64,000 nt of DNA from Ditylenchus dipsaci (Eukaryota; Nematoda; Chromadorea; Rhabditida; Anguinidae): assembly GCA_004194705.1 (NCBI GenBank), contig SADC01000879.1, positions 5,001-69,000 of the forward strand. The letters run 5' to 3'. Shown here piece after piece: positions 1 to 11,029 of this stretch; position 1 is the stretch's first letter, and the number at the start of each line of letters is the position of its first letter. A program made the translations under genes and the position numbers. The notes beneath the pieces are model-generated. The model saw only the letters and a list, made by a program, of their open reading frames with translations, was not told the origin of the DNA and did not search any database.

Positions 1-328
1 GAAAGCGGCGAAAGTTTTGAAATGCTGAAGGCGTAAACTATGACACGTTTTTAGTGACAATAGTGAACATTCGAACGTTGAGAAAGTGGTGGTATTGTGA
101 GTGACAGGTTGTTCAAGTTTGTGCATACAAATATCATCCCGGATACAACAATGAGGAAGCTTAGATTGTGGGCTACATCATCCAAAATATATTTCCTGGA
201 AAACTCAGCAAATTTACGGGAAAATACAACTGAAACTGCAAAAGTGGTGTCATTTGGTGAAACCCATCAAGAAATTACTTTCAAGACATATACTCATCAT
301 TATTTTTCATTGCAACCGGTCATTGGTT
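1..328. other. AT-rich sequence, no recognised feature
   Basis: Left edge of the window before the duplicated segment begins. A short open frame runs from 97 to 390 on the plus strand but crosses into the duplicated block, has no recognisable domain and low-complexity composition. I see nothing I can support here. Confidence 0.4.
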
Positions 329-1553
329 TTTACGTTCACAACAACGCCCATTCTCAATCGCAAACTGCTGCCTTTCATCGTTTTTTATAAGGCTGAGAGG
401 CAGCGCTTCGTAACATTATAATTGATTTAAGAATATCATGAAACAGAATCTCACAGCTTTTAGACATTGCAATGTAGTTGCCGTACTTTCCCTGATAGAT
501 CGACAGTATCTATTAGCTTGACAACCGTTTGAGGTCCTATATTCTAAACTGAAGAATTTTTTTGCAAAGCTGTTTATCCGTTTCCCTAACTCACAAGGGC
601 TATACTGATCTCGCTTTCTAAATTTTGTAGTTTCACCCAAAATTTCCGGATAGACCCCAAACTTGCCAAGTGATTTTCGAAGATCGAAATAACTTGGCAT
701 GTAGAGACGTAATAATAAGCAAAACAGTTATGAATGTTACTAATGGGGGCAGAACTTTTCTTGTTACAAATTCACTTTTTTGTCATTTTCGTCACAAATT
801 CACAATTTTTATCCCGGATTCAGCCAAAACCCATGAGCCGAGCCCTTCAGAATTTCTGTAAACTGAAATTGAATTGCCAGGAGAGACTTTCAACTAACAG
901 AAACTTATTTTGCAGCTCCTTCATTGCTTTTCCAGATAAAAGTCTCAAATTTTGTTTCTGCCATAATTTTGACTTATAAATGCACTTTAACTTAACAAAA
1001 AATTTATTGGACAAAATCACCTCACTGTAAATGTCGTAAATCAAAATTTTGCGAAAGATACTCGACACCTCAGAACATATCACTCAGTGGTGAATTTTGA
1101 GTCAGATTCATACCTGCATCGCGCGAGTACACTATACCTGCTAGCTCAAAACACCTGTGATCCTCGTTTTTTAACGTTTCAGCAGCCAACATACTTAAAG
1201 CATCTTTTCAGGTGGCAGTCGACACTTTTCTGCAAAAAGAATTAATGACAAATTTTGACATTTTGACTTGGGAACAAAAGTAATTTAAGGATCCTTGATA
1301 TTCCTAAAGAGTCAAAAAAATAAATATTATTTGACAACTGGGACCTAAGGTTTTTGTTGCTTAGCTCTGGTCAAAAAAGCAAAACAAAAGATTTTTAAAA
1401 TAAGCATTTGTTTTGGTCTTCCAGTGCAAAAAGTCTAATTTTTTGTCAAAAAAATCTGCCGAAAAGTCTTGACCGCTACCTAAAAACATATTTCAAGCAT
1501 ATATTAACTGGAACGTTAAAAAATGAGGCTTTTGTGGTATCCTTCATGGTATA

Positions 1554-1799
1554 CCGTATTTCCTCTAATAGCTACCCCGGGGAGTTATTTTTTGGATGCC
1601 CAAAAATTGGAAAAATTTGAGGTCGATCTCAAGATTTTTCGGTGAAAATTTAAAATCGAAAAAGCGGAATCGGTAGAGCTCGTGGGAGTTAAGAAGACGC
1701 ATGAAACAGCTTCGCCATAAAATTTTTCTGGGTTGAGATATAGGTCCTCAAATTTAAGGGGGAGCTATTAGAGCAGGGGAGCTATTAGAGGTAATACGG
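1554..1799. mobile_element. CCGTATTT-family MITE
   Basis: A 246-bp element with inverted ends CCGTATTTCCTCTAATAGC and GCTATTAGAGGTAATACGG, flanked by TA on both sides. The interior (a phrase like AGATATAGGTCCTCAAA and another near GGCGATTTTTC-type text) is shared with the copies at about 12.0, 14.4 and 34.3 kb. The TA duplication is compatible with the Tc1/mariner/pogo superfamily; I do not recognise the family name. It lies in sequence found only in copy A of the duplication. Confidence 0.7.
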
Positions 1800-1839
1800 T
1801 AATTTCATATTTTCGCAGAAAAAAACCTTGAGCAGACAA

Positions 1840-2036
1840 GAAAAAACCAATGTTCGTTAAATCGAGAGTGGATTTATTAGTAGGATCCGAAAAAATGTTC
1901 GTTAAATCAAGAGTTTCGTTAAGTCGAGAGTTTCGTTAAGTCGTAGGTAAGCTTAACCTTACTTTAGATTTAACCAACCAAATCAGGCTAGGAGGTTCGT
2001 TAAATCGAGGATTCGTTTAATCGAGAGTTGACTGTA
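1840..2036. mobile_element. Tigger-type element, one end
   Basis: Repeated TTCGTTAAATCGAGAG-like phrases run up to GAGTTGACTG followed by TA at 2036. This is the right end of a pogo/Tigger-like element with the same final bases as the complete copies elsewhere in the window. The matching left end was not found, so the element is truncated. Confidence 0.5.
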
Positions 2037-2745
2037 TTCAAAAAACATATTTTGATCCATACTTTTAGATGGAAAAAGTATTTTTACCAGTGCTTATTGC
2101 CATTTTGAACCAAAAAAATCGACGTCAAACCACAACTTGGTAAAACAAGGGCGAGAAAATCTCTGAGCACAAGAACCTCCAAAGTTACAGAAAATGTATC
2201 ATAAAAAATGGTAGTGGTAATCAACGACCGCTCGGGATGAAGATGTTCAACAAAAAAGTATTTTGATCTGTTTCATAAATGTGTAACAATTTGAATTTAA
2301 ATCCATTCCGCTCTCGATTTAGTGTAACTCTGAATTTAGTGTAAATATATTTTATATGATTTGATTAGTTTATTTATTACGGCAAGGCCTGGTTCGCCTA
2401 TCATAGACTTTAGAAGAGAAACTGGGTTCTTTTCGCTTCAATCATTCACCAAGCTGGTTGAAAACAAATTGTGCATGGTCAAATTCCAGATAGATACCGA
2501 TAAATACTGGTGCGCCATGATCCTCATACTACACCTACGCTCAAATATACTGATGTACAGTTCGAAATATTTTTGACGGTTAAATATTTGCTCGAAAAAT
2601 CAACAACGATTTTTTTCACTAGTATTATTCAGTAGTTAGATGCACTTTTTCCTAAATACCGACACCTATTCTTTATTGATTGAAGTCTTATTCAGAAAAT
2701 AACGAGAGTCAATACAACAATAGACGTACACCAGCATAAAGTTTT

Positions 2746-4144
2746 TCAATAATTCTCTGCATCAGCTTTCTTACGCGCCGCAACTTCTTTTCGTTCCGCC
2801 TTTGACTTAGCATTTGCATCAGCTTTCTTTTTCGCAGCAGCAGCAACTTTCTTTTTTTCAACTTTTTCCGTGCTAGCAGGTTCATTCTTCTCACCACAGA
2901 GTCGGACTCCTGAACAAGCTAGACTTTATTTCATACGGAGTAACAAAAGCAGAGAACTCACATCGGCAGCATTTTTTCCCTTAATGTTCTTTCTTCGTTT
3001 TTTCGGCAATGGACTACGATACGAACCCTTATTAAGGTAAGCATTAGACAAAATTTCATAAAAAGTTGAGAAGTTGATTACTCACATCATTGTGTTCTTT
3101 GATGTCCTCAGCAGCAGGCCTTTCACGCTTCTTGTCCTTCTGACTCTTCTTCGGCAGAGAGAGACCCGGGTGTTATACTTCTGCCGATAACCACCAGACT
3201 TTTACGACCATGGCTCAGAGTTAGAGAACGTCTGCGGTTACGCTCAGCTGCAGTTTCCACTTGACGCGTAGTATGAGAGGTCTGAAAATTTTTTTCTTGT
3301 TAATCAGCATTTACTATTCACAATAAAAAAAAACTTACTCCTCCAGACGTAGAAGAATGAGATCGGCGACCATTCTATAATTACTTATGATAAACTGTGC
3401 CAGTGTATTAAAAAAAATGCTACTTACGTCAGCACGATTCAGAATAGCCGAAGCTGGAGTATTGAGAGAATTTGCACCATTAGGCTAAAAAAAGTTCGAA
3501 TAAGTTCTGATGATGTATTCAAATTGAACATGACTAACGTCAGCACGATTAAGAACATCGAAATCTGGATCATCGAGATAATTTGCACCACGCGGCTAAA
3601 ATAAGTTACGATATTTCTGACGATGTATTTGAACTGAATAGGACTAACGTCCGAACGATTCAGTATAGCCGAAGCTGGAGTATTGAAAGAATTTGCACCA
3701 CGAGGCTAAAACAAGTTGGGATAATTTCTGATAATCTATTTGAACTGAATAGGACTTACGCCCGAACGATTCAGTATAGCCGAAGCTGGAGTATTGAGAG
3801 AATCCGCACCACGAGGCTGAAATAAGTTTGCCTGAATTCGCTAATGTATTCTAAAGGAATAGGACTTACGTCAGCACAATCGACAGAATCAGCAGCTGGA
3901 AATTCCTGCTCAATTGAACGGTGACGCTAGAATTGTTTTGGATAAGCTCTAAATTATCATTCATAATCTATATAACTTACAATGCAATCTTGTTTAACTC
4001 TTTCAACCACAACTGAGCACTCTGTTCGGTCACTCTTAGGAAGTCTTTGGCTGGCTGTGTCTGCTGTGTCAAATAAGCTTTATCGAGCATAGAGATTCGA
4101 GCCTGTAGCTTAGTCAAGATATTTGGAAGACGGCTCATCGACAA
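2746..4144 (-). CDS. Split gene with four tandem 57-nt exons, basic nuclear-like protein (copy A)
   Basis: Ten exons can be read on the minus strand, all bounded by AG and GT. Exon 1 (4144-3981) starts MSRLPNILTKLQAR and is helical; an acceptor TTTTTAG lies six bases before the ATG, as expected for a trans-splice or intron junction. Exon 2 is 3926-3870. Exons 3-6 (3816-3760, 3705-3649, 3595-3539, 3484-3428) are each exactly 57 nt, phase 0, and encode variants of PRGANSLNTPASAILNRAD. Exon 7 is 3374-3339, exon 8 3281-3086 (contains ERNRRRSLTLSHGR), exon 9 3027-2962 (YRSPLPKKRRKNIKGK), and exon 10 2909-2746 ends in an Ala/Lys/Glu helix finishing KKADAENY. Introns are about 50-60 bp. One-base indels relative to copy B break the frame at the end of exon 1, in exon 8 and at the start of exon 10. 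I do not recognise the family. The helix, basic middle and charged C-terminal helix only loosely recall INCENP-like proteins; that is speculation. Confidence 0.7.
3428..3816 (-). repeat. Tandem exon-intron array (4 units of about 111 bp)
   Basis: Four tandem units, each a 57-nt exon plus a 53-55-bp intron, with exon starts CCTCGTGGTGCAAATT-like and exon ends in GCTGAC or GGAC before GTAAGT or GTTAGT. Because every exon is 19 codons and phase 0, units can be gained, lost or skipped without changing frame. The introns are as similar to one another as the exons, so the unit was amplified as DNA. Confidence 0.85.
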
Positions 4145-4564
4145 CTAAAAATATTGCTGTGACTGCATGCTCGAAAGAAAATAGTGAAAACAGCTTGTAA
4201 AGTGGCACCTGTCTACAAAGATATGCCTCCAGTCTAGCAATAAAAAAGCCACTTGTACTTAATGACATAAGCATCAGCGTGCTACATGTTTTCAAGTCAG
4301 CAAAAGTAGTTATTTCAGAATAAATTTCTGTTGGAAGCATTGTGTGGGTGTCGAAAAAATAAAGCTTCTATATAAGTCTAATAATAAATTGACTGAAAAT
4401 ACTTCAAAATAATGGGAAAGAGAAAAATGAGCTACGACAGCAAAAAAACTTGATTGACATGATCATCGAAATGAATTAAGGTAAAACTGAGACCTACATA
4501 TTTGCGCGATTTCAAAGCACTTTTAAAAAATGAAAATTCTCTGAGTCAAATACAGATTAGATCT

Positions 4565-4992
4565 CTGTTAGGTTAGTGCACTGTTAGCTCAATTTTTTCA
4601 AAATTTTTGACCTGATTTGTTGTTTTATGCAACTTTTTTCAAAATTTTGTGCAAATTATTCCAAGATTGAAAAATTAGAATTTTATCTACACAATGGTTT
4701 GTAAATTTCTTGGTTTCGTCCACAACAATTTATTCCTTTCAAGGAAAATAGACTCGCGGCCGTAGCAGTTGAAAAACATGGAAAAACAGGTTTGCAAAAA
4801 TTTGATTCTGAATATTCGATCCATAAAAAGGCTGCAATTCTCTTCAAAAGAGGAAAACAAAGTCGTTATTATTATTCAACACTCGTGTCTGATGCAGCTT
4901 TTGAGTTTTATCAAATGAGATTTTTATTTGAAAGAAACGTCCTATCAAATTGTGAGAAATTAAGAAACAGAGCTCACGTGACAACCACGTGA
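4565..4992 (+). other. Conserved part of the duplication with a short open frame
   Basis: Bases 4565-4780 resemble one arm of the hAT-type palindrome at 40119-40555 (the GTTAGCTCAATTTTTTC and TTTCTTGGTTTCG phrases). The following frame, about 4792-4992, includes YYSTLVSDAAF, which is kept in the same frame in copy B near 60600. Frame conservation over about 50 codons hints at coding, but both copies have different indels upstream. No domain recognised. Confidence 0.25.
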
Positions 4993-5005
4993 ATTTTGTT
5001 TAAAA

Positions 5006-5404
5006 GACCGTGGTTCTTCGTGGGTTTTGTGGTCAAATCGGTTTGGCTTGAATATTGCTATATAGGCTTGTCATCTTATGAGCCTTTGAATCAGTTCTGT
5101 TGCATTTTTCACGCTGAGAATTCTATCATATTGTCAGTATTAACAGGCATGAGCAAAACAGAATATCCTTCCAATTTCGGAACAGTTGGTTCTTCCTCTT
5201 CTACTGCAATGCGAAGAGAATTTTATTCAATTTTCGTGCTGATTTTTCGCTTCCCTTTAGCTCTATACTTTTTCTAGGATAATTTACCAAGCATCAAGCA
5301 GCATCAAAATTTGCCTAACTTTTAATGAAATTGGGATGGTAATTATAGGAAATACGGTAATAGGACTCCATCTCGTCCCAGTGGTGTTATGACCAAGTTC
5401 AACT
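5006..5404. other. No recognised feature
   Basis: AT-rich sequence between the duplication and the hAT-type MITE. A 93-codon open frame at 4996-5277 has no start in good context and no domain I recognise. Near 5345 the phrase GGAAATACGGTAATAG resembles an end of the CCGTATTT family without a partner. Confidence 0.3.
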
Positions 5405-5412
5405 GTAGATTA

Positions 5413-5815
5413 TAGGGTTGACGGCGGTCGCGTGCGGTCTTTTTTTGGAAGGCTGTGTTAACCAATTTTTTGATCAGTTTTTTAGATTCTGTTTTCACCG
5501 TTCTGCTTAGCATGAAAAAGGAGGCGTGGTCTTTAGAATAATGACGACCACTCCATAAATTGTTTTCAGTGATTAAAATTCTTTGGCGCAACCAAAAAAA
5601 AAGATTTTTTGGAGCGCTCGAAAAAATCTTTTTTTTGTTGTGCCAACGCGTTTCAATCACTGAATCAATTTATGGAGTGGTCGTCATTATTCTAAAGACC
5701 ACGCCTCCTTTTTCATGCCGAACAGAACGGTAAAAACAGAATCTAAAAAACTAATCAAAAATTGGTTAGCACAGCCTTTCAAAAAAAGACCGCACCGCGA
5801 CCGCCGTCAACCCTA
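5413..5815. mobile_element. hAT-type palindromic MITE with 8-bp TSD
   Basis: A 403-bp near-perfect palindrome. It opens TAGGGTTGACGGCGGTCGC and closes with its reverse complement, and both sides carry the identical 8-bp target duplication GTAGATTA (5405-5412 and 5816-5823). Eight-base duplications and TAGGG/CAGGG-type ends are typical of the hAT superfamily. It has no coding capacity and should fold into one long hairpin. Confidence 0.85.
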
Positions 5816-5823
5816 GTAGATTA

Positions 5824-6364
5824 TATATTTTTTGAATCGATTGGCTTTCACAGGTTTTTCGGTATCCGACCAGAAAAAAAATTATGTCTTTAAATAATCT
5901 AGAAATATTTTTTTTCTCATCGCTAAATATTCTCACAAATATATTCTGTAATATTGAATTTTTAGGAAAACTAAACACCAGTGCTGGGCACCCCATTTTC
6001 GCCTCTTCTGACTTCGAAAGCATTTTTTTTCACTATTTTTGTAAAATATTTTTTTGAACAAGGTGTAGCTGAAGATTTTACTACAAGTTGAAAACACACG
6101 AATTGTTTTTGGAGAAAAAATATTGAAGCTTGATATCTTAAGTTAAGACTCAGCCGACCGAAGTCAGCGGTTGACGATACCACCCTGCTTTCCTTTTTTT
6201 CGGTTTACTAAAGGGAGAGTGAACTTTTCGAGAAAAATCGATTGAGCAGATCAGATTTCGCTCCCGATGGGTTTAATCGCCCAAAAATCCATTTCTCACA
6301 CGTTTAACCTCGAAATCTTGACTGAAAATGCAAAACTTCTCCAACTTGGAATAAAAAATTTCCT
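5824..6364. other. No recognised feature
   Basis: AT-rich spacer between a hAT-type MITE and a small foldback. Open frames on the minus strand here are short and low-complexity. I see nothing to annotate. Confidence 0.3.
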
Positions 6365-6490
6365 TGTCGTTGGCATGTCGTTGGATTTTTATAAAAGGGT
6401 CATCGGTGGCATTGTCGTTGGCGTAAAAACGCATCTATAAAAGATTTTTTTCCAACGACAACGACGATGACAACGACAACGTTTATAAAT
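6365..6490. repeat. Small foldback built of GTCGTTG repeats
   Basis: The left half repeats TGTCGTTGG and ends ATAAAAGGG; the right half repeats ACGACAACGAC and ACAACGT, so the two halves are inverted copies of a trinucleotide-like motif. Probably a degenerate MITE. Confidence 0.45.
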
Positions 6491-6718
6491 GAGCATTAGT
6501 AGTTTTTTGTAGTTTTACTTGGTGCTTAGTTTTTTATGCTTAGGCAAGGGTAAGCTAGCGTACGTTAGACGAACTCCTCAAACGTGTTTCAGTAAGTCCC
6601 CCGTCAGATTTTTCTCAAAACGGTGTAGGTAAAATGGACTCTAAAATTTGAAAAACGGTGTAGGTAAAATGCCTGGTGCCCCCCCCGTCAGAAATTCCTG
6701 CGTACGCCACTGCATGTA

Positions 6719-6975
6719 CAGGGTGTCGCAAAATTACGCGTGCATTTTTGAAAATTTTTGCGAGTAGCTCCTTGCCGGTCGATTTCCGTCTTTCGGGAAC
6801 CATACCCGCGAAATCTCCACATTTATAGGGTTTAGGAGCATAAACACAATATAATTGCAGATTAACAGAAGAAACACACAAAAAATGTAAGAAATAAACA
6901 AATTTGATAAAAAAAAATTCAAAGAAATTTCAAACAACTTTTAAAAAAGTGCACGCGTAATTTTGCGACACCCTG
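6719..6975. mobile_element. Tc1/mariner-type MITE
   Basis: A 257-bp element with ends CAGGGTGTCGCAAAATTACG and CGTAATTTTGCGACACCCTG and a TA target duplication at each side. These are typical mariner-like ends. It has no transposase. A related but more decayed copy lies at about 49154-49384. Confidence 0.8.
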
Positions 6976-6987
6976 TATGTATTTACG

Positions 6988-7922
6988 GCGCTACTGTAAT
7001 ATACCCTCCCCCCCCAAAAATCGACCTACTGTCATATAACCCCCCCCCCCCCCCCCAAAACCGACTTTTTAGGGATGGTCAAAAACCATTTTTACACAAT
7101 AATTTCGCCATGAAAAGACCAGAAAAGCAATTTAAATGGGATTGCGGGCTGTATTGGAGGGAAGGGAATAATACAGGGGCCACTTCTCGAGATGGTTGGG
7201 ATTCTTAGAGTATTAATTCTCTAAGCGTCTAAGGGTGCTTTCAAACCCAGGAACTTGTGGTGCAGGCATAAGTTTAAGTACTTTTCATGACCAAGCCATC
7301 AGCGGGGTGGATCTTGCGGGTTTACTCATAGGCTAGCACTTTTTGAGTGCTAGGCTGAATTTTTGTATGCTGGGCTTCTGGCCCGGCCTTTTAGAACGAG
7401 GGGATTCGCTCTTCGGTGAAAAATAAAGATGTTGAATACAGTTTTGAATACTGGTGCCTACCGCATAAATAATTCTGGTATGCATGTTTTTCATGCATCC
7501 AGAGTCGCTTTCGAGTGATTTGTGTCTAAGGTATGTGGGTGTGCGCATCTCAACTCCAAGCCCCCTGTGCCCCGAAGGGGGCGCAGGGGGCTTGGACTTA
7601 CCTTAGACATGATTCCGATTAGTACACTTGATCATAAATGCATATAAAGTCTATTTTTGCCACGGCCCGAGTTGAAAAACATGGTAAAGCAGCTAAAAAA
7701 AAGTGGCCCCTGTATTATTCCCTTCCTCTCCCAATACAGCCCATAATCCCTTTTAAACTGCTTTTCTGGTCCCTTTATGACAAAATTATTGCATGAAAAT
7801 GGTTTTTAGACACTCCCAAAAAGTCGGTTTTGGGGGGGGGGTATATGACAGTAGGTCCGATTTTTGGGGGGGGAGGGGTATATTACAGTAGCTTTTGGGG
7901 GGGGGGTATATGACAGTAGCGT
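6988..7922. mobile_element. Large palindromic MITE with C-tract ends
   Basis: Ends GCGCTACTGTAATATACC and its inverse flank runs of 8-18 C or G. Arms include GCCCATAATCCC and TCTGGTCC phrases in both orientations. A hairpin repeat occupies 7445-7615 near the centre. A second full copy is at 41854-42751 and half copies lie near 35.0, 38.5, 53.6 and 60.9 kb. Confidence 0.7.
7445..7615 (-). repeat. GC-core hairpin repeat, copy 1
   Basis: Inverse copy of the hairpin family: ACCGCATAAATAATTCTGG, GCATGCATCCAGAGTC-like text, GTCTAAGGTATGTGGGTG, then a hairpin core of AAGCCCCCTGTGCCCC paired with GGGGGCGCAGGGGGCTT. The core sits between inverted arms ending in GTCTAAGG and CCTTAGAC. Confidence 0.75.
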
Positions 7923-7984
7923 CGTATTTACTGAAACACGTTTGAGGGAGTTCGTCCTAACTTACGCTAGCTCACCCTTGACTA

Positions 7985-8155
7985 AGGTCTTTTTTGCCGA
8001 AAAAAAAAGATTTCGACGTAAAAATAAGATGCGGAATGTAAGAAGGACAAATCTTATCAACAGGAAGTTTACGTGCCCTCTAATTTAGTTCGCAGATTGA
8101 TGCAAAATTTCTGCTCATCAAGGAACCAGCTAAGTTCTTTAACATGGGTGTTTTG
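7985..8155 (+). repeat. Dispersed repeat, direct copy at 11030-11190
   Basis: Phrases GATTTCGACGTAAAAATAA, AGACAAATCTTATCA, GGAAATTACGTGCC-like text and AAATTTCTGCTCA occur in the same order here and at 11030-11190. No ends were identified; probably pieces of one larger element. Confidence 0.6.
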
Positions 8156-10000
8156 GGGGTTAACTGGCTGATCCGCTGAATCGATTTTTTGCAAAAAGTC
8201 TAACCACCCCTTAGTAACGACCAAAAAACAACTTTTAGGGCTTCTGGCCACTCTAGGGTGGAATTTCGACCAGTTTAACATAGGTTGTAGGTAAAAACAC
8301 CCGTCAAATTATGTGAATCTCCGTCAAATTTATATTTTTAGTCAAATACTGCATTAAATTTTGCGGGAATTCAAATTTATACAGTCGAACCTCGTTATAG
8401 TGACACCCCGATATAGTGACACCCTTGATATAGTGACACCCCGGGCCGATTTGGTTGGCCGACATATAGTGATATGGATAATATTTTTTTCTCACCGCAA
8501 ATACACTGCGAATGCACCGCAAATTATTTTTTCTCACCGCAATTTGATCTCCCGCAAAATACTTTTTTCTCACCGCAAAATACTTTTTTCTCACCGCAAA
8601 AATACTTTTTTCCCCCACAAACCTAATTTCTGTCCAAGACCAACCAAATTTTGCATAATTTTGCAAGAATTCAAAAATTTCAGCCTGAAAATGACTTGGA
8701 TTGTTCAGAATCCCACCCCAGAATGGCAGAAGCCCTGAAAGTTGTTTTTTCGGGGTTATTAAAGGGCGGGTAAACTTTTTGCGAAAATTCGATTGAGCGG
8801 ATCAGATTTCGGGTCCGATCGGCTCAATCGCCCACAACTCCACCCTGAACCACTCGAAACCACTATAAACCTATAATTTTGAGCGATTAAGCCCATCGGA
8901 CCCGAAATCTGATCCGCTCAATCGAATTTCGCAAAAAGTTCACCCCCCTTTAGTAAACCCCGAAAAAACCAACTTCAGGGGCTTCTGGCCATTCTGGGGT
9001 GGGATTCTGAGGGATCCAAGTTGTTTTCTGACTGAAAAATTCAAATTCTTGCAAAATTATGCAAATTTGGTTGGTCTTAGACAGAAATTAGGTTTGCGGG
9101 GGGAAAAAAGTATTTTTGCGGTGAGAAAAAGTATTTTGCGGTGAGAAAAAAGTATTTTGCGGGAAGATCAAATTGCGGTGAGAAAAAAATAATTTGCGGT
9201 GATTTTTAAGTGTTTTGCGGTGAGAAAAAAATACCATCCAGTGATATAGGATATAGTGACACCCCGATATAGTGACACCTGATATAGTGACACTAGGGGT
9301 CGGTCCCCAGGGGTGTCACTATTAAGAGGTTCGACTGTAGTCAAAAAATAACTTGTATCGCTCAGAATACCTCCCCGGAGTGGCCAAAAGCCCCTGAAAG
9401 TTGGTTTTTTGGCGGTTTACTAAAGCGGGAGTAAACTTTTTGCGATAATTCGATTGAGCGGATACTTAGATACTGGCTTGGAGCATTTAGGATGGGTCAG
9501 GGTGATTTCAGATGGTTGAGAATGATTCAGCATGGAATTCTGAGCGATTCAGCCCACCTGACTGGAAATCTGGTCCGCTCAATCGATTCTCTTTTAGTAA
9601 ATCCCCAAAAAACCAACTTTCAGGGGCTTCTGCCACTCCGGGGAGGTATTCTGAGCGATCCAAGTTTTTTTTTGACTATAAAATTTGAATTCCCGCAAAA
9701 TTTAATGCAGTATTTGACTAAAAATTTAAATTTGACGGGAGATTCACATAATTTGACGGGAGATTTACATATTTTGTTTTAAATTTGAATGTGACATGGT
9801 AAAAAATGAATTTGACGCGAGATTCACATATTTTGACGGGTGTTTTACCTACAACCTATGTTAAACTGGTCAAAATTCCACCCTAGAGTGGCCAGAAGCC
9901 CCTAAAAGTTGTTTTTTGGTCGTTTACTAAGGGGTGTTAGACTTTTTGCAAAAAATCGATTGAGCGGATCAGCCAGTTAACCCCCAAACACCAATTTTCA
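8100..10000. repeat. Palindromic element (about 0.95 kb) interrupted by a Tigger element
   Basis: After removing the Tigger insertion at 8382-9337, the remaining sequence folds about a centre near 9515: GGTTGTAGGTAAAAACACCC at the left pairs with GTGTTTTACCTACAACC at the right, and TTGCGGGAATTCAAATTT pairs with its inverse near 9690. The subterminal text repeats TTTGACGGGAGATTCACAT several times. A similar sequence forms the core of the giant palindrome centred near 31.18 kb. Confidence 0.7.
8382..9337. mobile_element. Pogo/Tigger-like element with palindromic interior
   Basis: A 956-bp element from CAGTCGAACCTCGTTATAG to AAGAGGTTCGACTG with TA at each side. Subterminal ATATAGTGACACCCC phrases repeat. 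The interior is itself a palindrome centred near 8858 with runs of TTTTTTCTCACCGCAAAAT in one arm and its inverse in the other. No transposase frame is present. The other arm of the surrounding palindrome preserves the empty TA site near 9690. Confidence 0.8.
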
Positions 10001-10009
10001 GAGGCTTTT

Positions 10010-10201
10010 TTTCATTTCTTCTTGTTTTTTATTGTTAAAGTTCGTTTTTTCTTTGTTGATCTTCTAATGAATGTTATTTTCCACGTTTTCTGTCATTCTA
10101 TTGACTATAGTGTCTTCTTTAAAATAAAAAGATCTCGTCAAAACACAGTCAACTGAAAAAGATATAAGCAAAACAAATCCAGGCAAATTTGGGCCACCCT
10201 G
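10010..10201 (+). mobile_element. Mariner-type 3' end relic
   Basis: The text AAAAAGATCTCGTC ... AAATTTGGGCCACCCTG followed by TA matches the 3' end of the deleted mariner at 23.5 kb (AAAAAGATCTCGTC ... AATTTGGCGAACCCTG). Only the non-coding end remains. Confidence 0.6.
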
Positions 10202-10667
10202 TAGAATAAATCTGTAAAATGATTTGACGGAGACACATCATCCTTCAGAAAAATGAATCAGAAGATAGGCCTTTCCCTTGCGGAAAAGGCTTTCCAAAAA
10301 TTGCTTACTCATAAGCGCCCCTCTACACGGAAATCTTTAGTAAAAGGCGAAAGATTTTCTCGCTCAAATGCAGAGGGACCAGAGATAAGAGAGGTGTAAA
10401 GTTCGACAATAAGTACAAATGCTTGATCCACTACTTGCTGGGTTGTAGGATGTGCAGAAGGTTAGAAATAAAATACTCTTTGACCTCATTCAAACCTTGT
10501 TTATTGTCATTTAAAAGAAAAGACTTGTTTTAATCAGTAAATATTCTTTTTTTTTTGAGATATCGATGACAGGAGCAGCGGAGCGGCGAAAATTGCTCGC
10601 CGGAAAGTTGCGCTTCAAGTTTTTTCTTTTAATCAAAGAAGCAAATTTTTAAATAACTTTTCGAAAA
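10202..10667. other. No recognised feature
   Basis: AT-rich sequence with no frame over 60 codons of coding character. Nothing I can support. Confidence 0.3.
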
Positions 10668-10850
10668 GTAATGTAACTATCAGGCAGCTCTAAGATTCTA
10701 ATTTCTGATAAGGTATTATTCGTTAGAACATGCTCACTAAATCTGGCATAATAAACTGAAAGAACGAAACAAATCAGAAATTATCACCTTTTTCTGATAC
10801 ATAATACCTTATAAGAACGAGAATCTTAGAGCTACCTAAAAGTTACATTA
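10668..10850. mobile_element. Small palindromic MITE
   Basis: The left arm CAGCTCTAAGATTCT ... TGATAAGGTATTATTC is inverted at the right as ACATAATACCTTATAAG ... AGAATCTTAGAGCTACC. The arms continue outward into TAATGTAACT and AGTTACATTA. Superfamily not assigned; target duplication not clear. Confidence 0.6.
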
Positions 10851-11029
10851 GAATTACATTACATTAGACGGGGCGCATTTAGGGCGGACCAATCACTTGG
10901 GTGGACCCATCACTGGTCTTATAATTGAGTTTTATGCTGTCATTGCAGAGCTCGAAAAAAATACATCTAATTGAAGAAAATATGTTTGAGAGTATTTTTG
11001 AAGACCATGCTTCATCCAGTGCTTATTGC

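Larger units (their letters stand above)
329..5005 (+). repeat. Segmental duplication, copy A
   Basis: The sequence from about 329 matches the block at about 56936-60735 in the same orientation: the ACAACGCCCATTCTCAATCG stretch, the AGGCTGAGAGGCAGCGCT stretch, the whole split gene on the minus strand and the sequence after it all recur in order. Copy A is longer because of material absent from copy B: roughly 1050-2110 (including a CCGTATTT MITE and a Tigger-type end) and roughly 2320-2620. Copy B in turn holds a Tigger insertion missing here. The two copies differ by scattered substitutions and many one-base indels. Confidence 0.85.
6542..7985. repeat. Outer inverted arms around nested insertions
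   Basis: The left arm at about 6542-6597 (AAGGGTAAGCTAGCGTACG, ACGAACTCCTCAAACG, GTGTTTCAGTAA) is the inverse of about 7926-7985 (TTACTGAAACACGTTTGAG). Between them sit a mariner-type MITE and a C-tract palindrome, so these arms belong to an older element that later insertions split. Confidence 0.6.

Noticed and set aside
3583..3825. Plus-strand open frame with repeated IQYSRSWSIER segments
   Set aside because: It is the antisense of the tandem 57-nt exons; the minus strand has consistent splice sites in every unit.
8304..8738. Open frames of 120 and 125 codons on both strands
   Set aside because: They read the CTCACCGCAAAATA array of a Tigger-like element in both directions and carry no domain.
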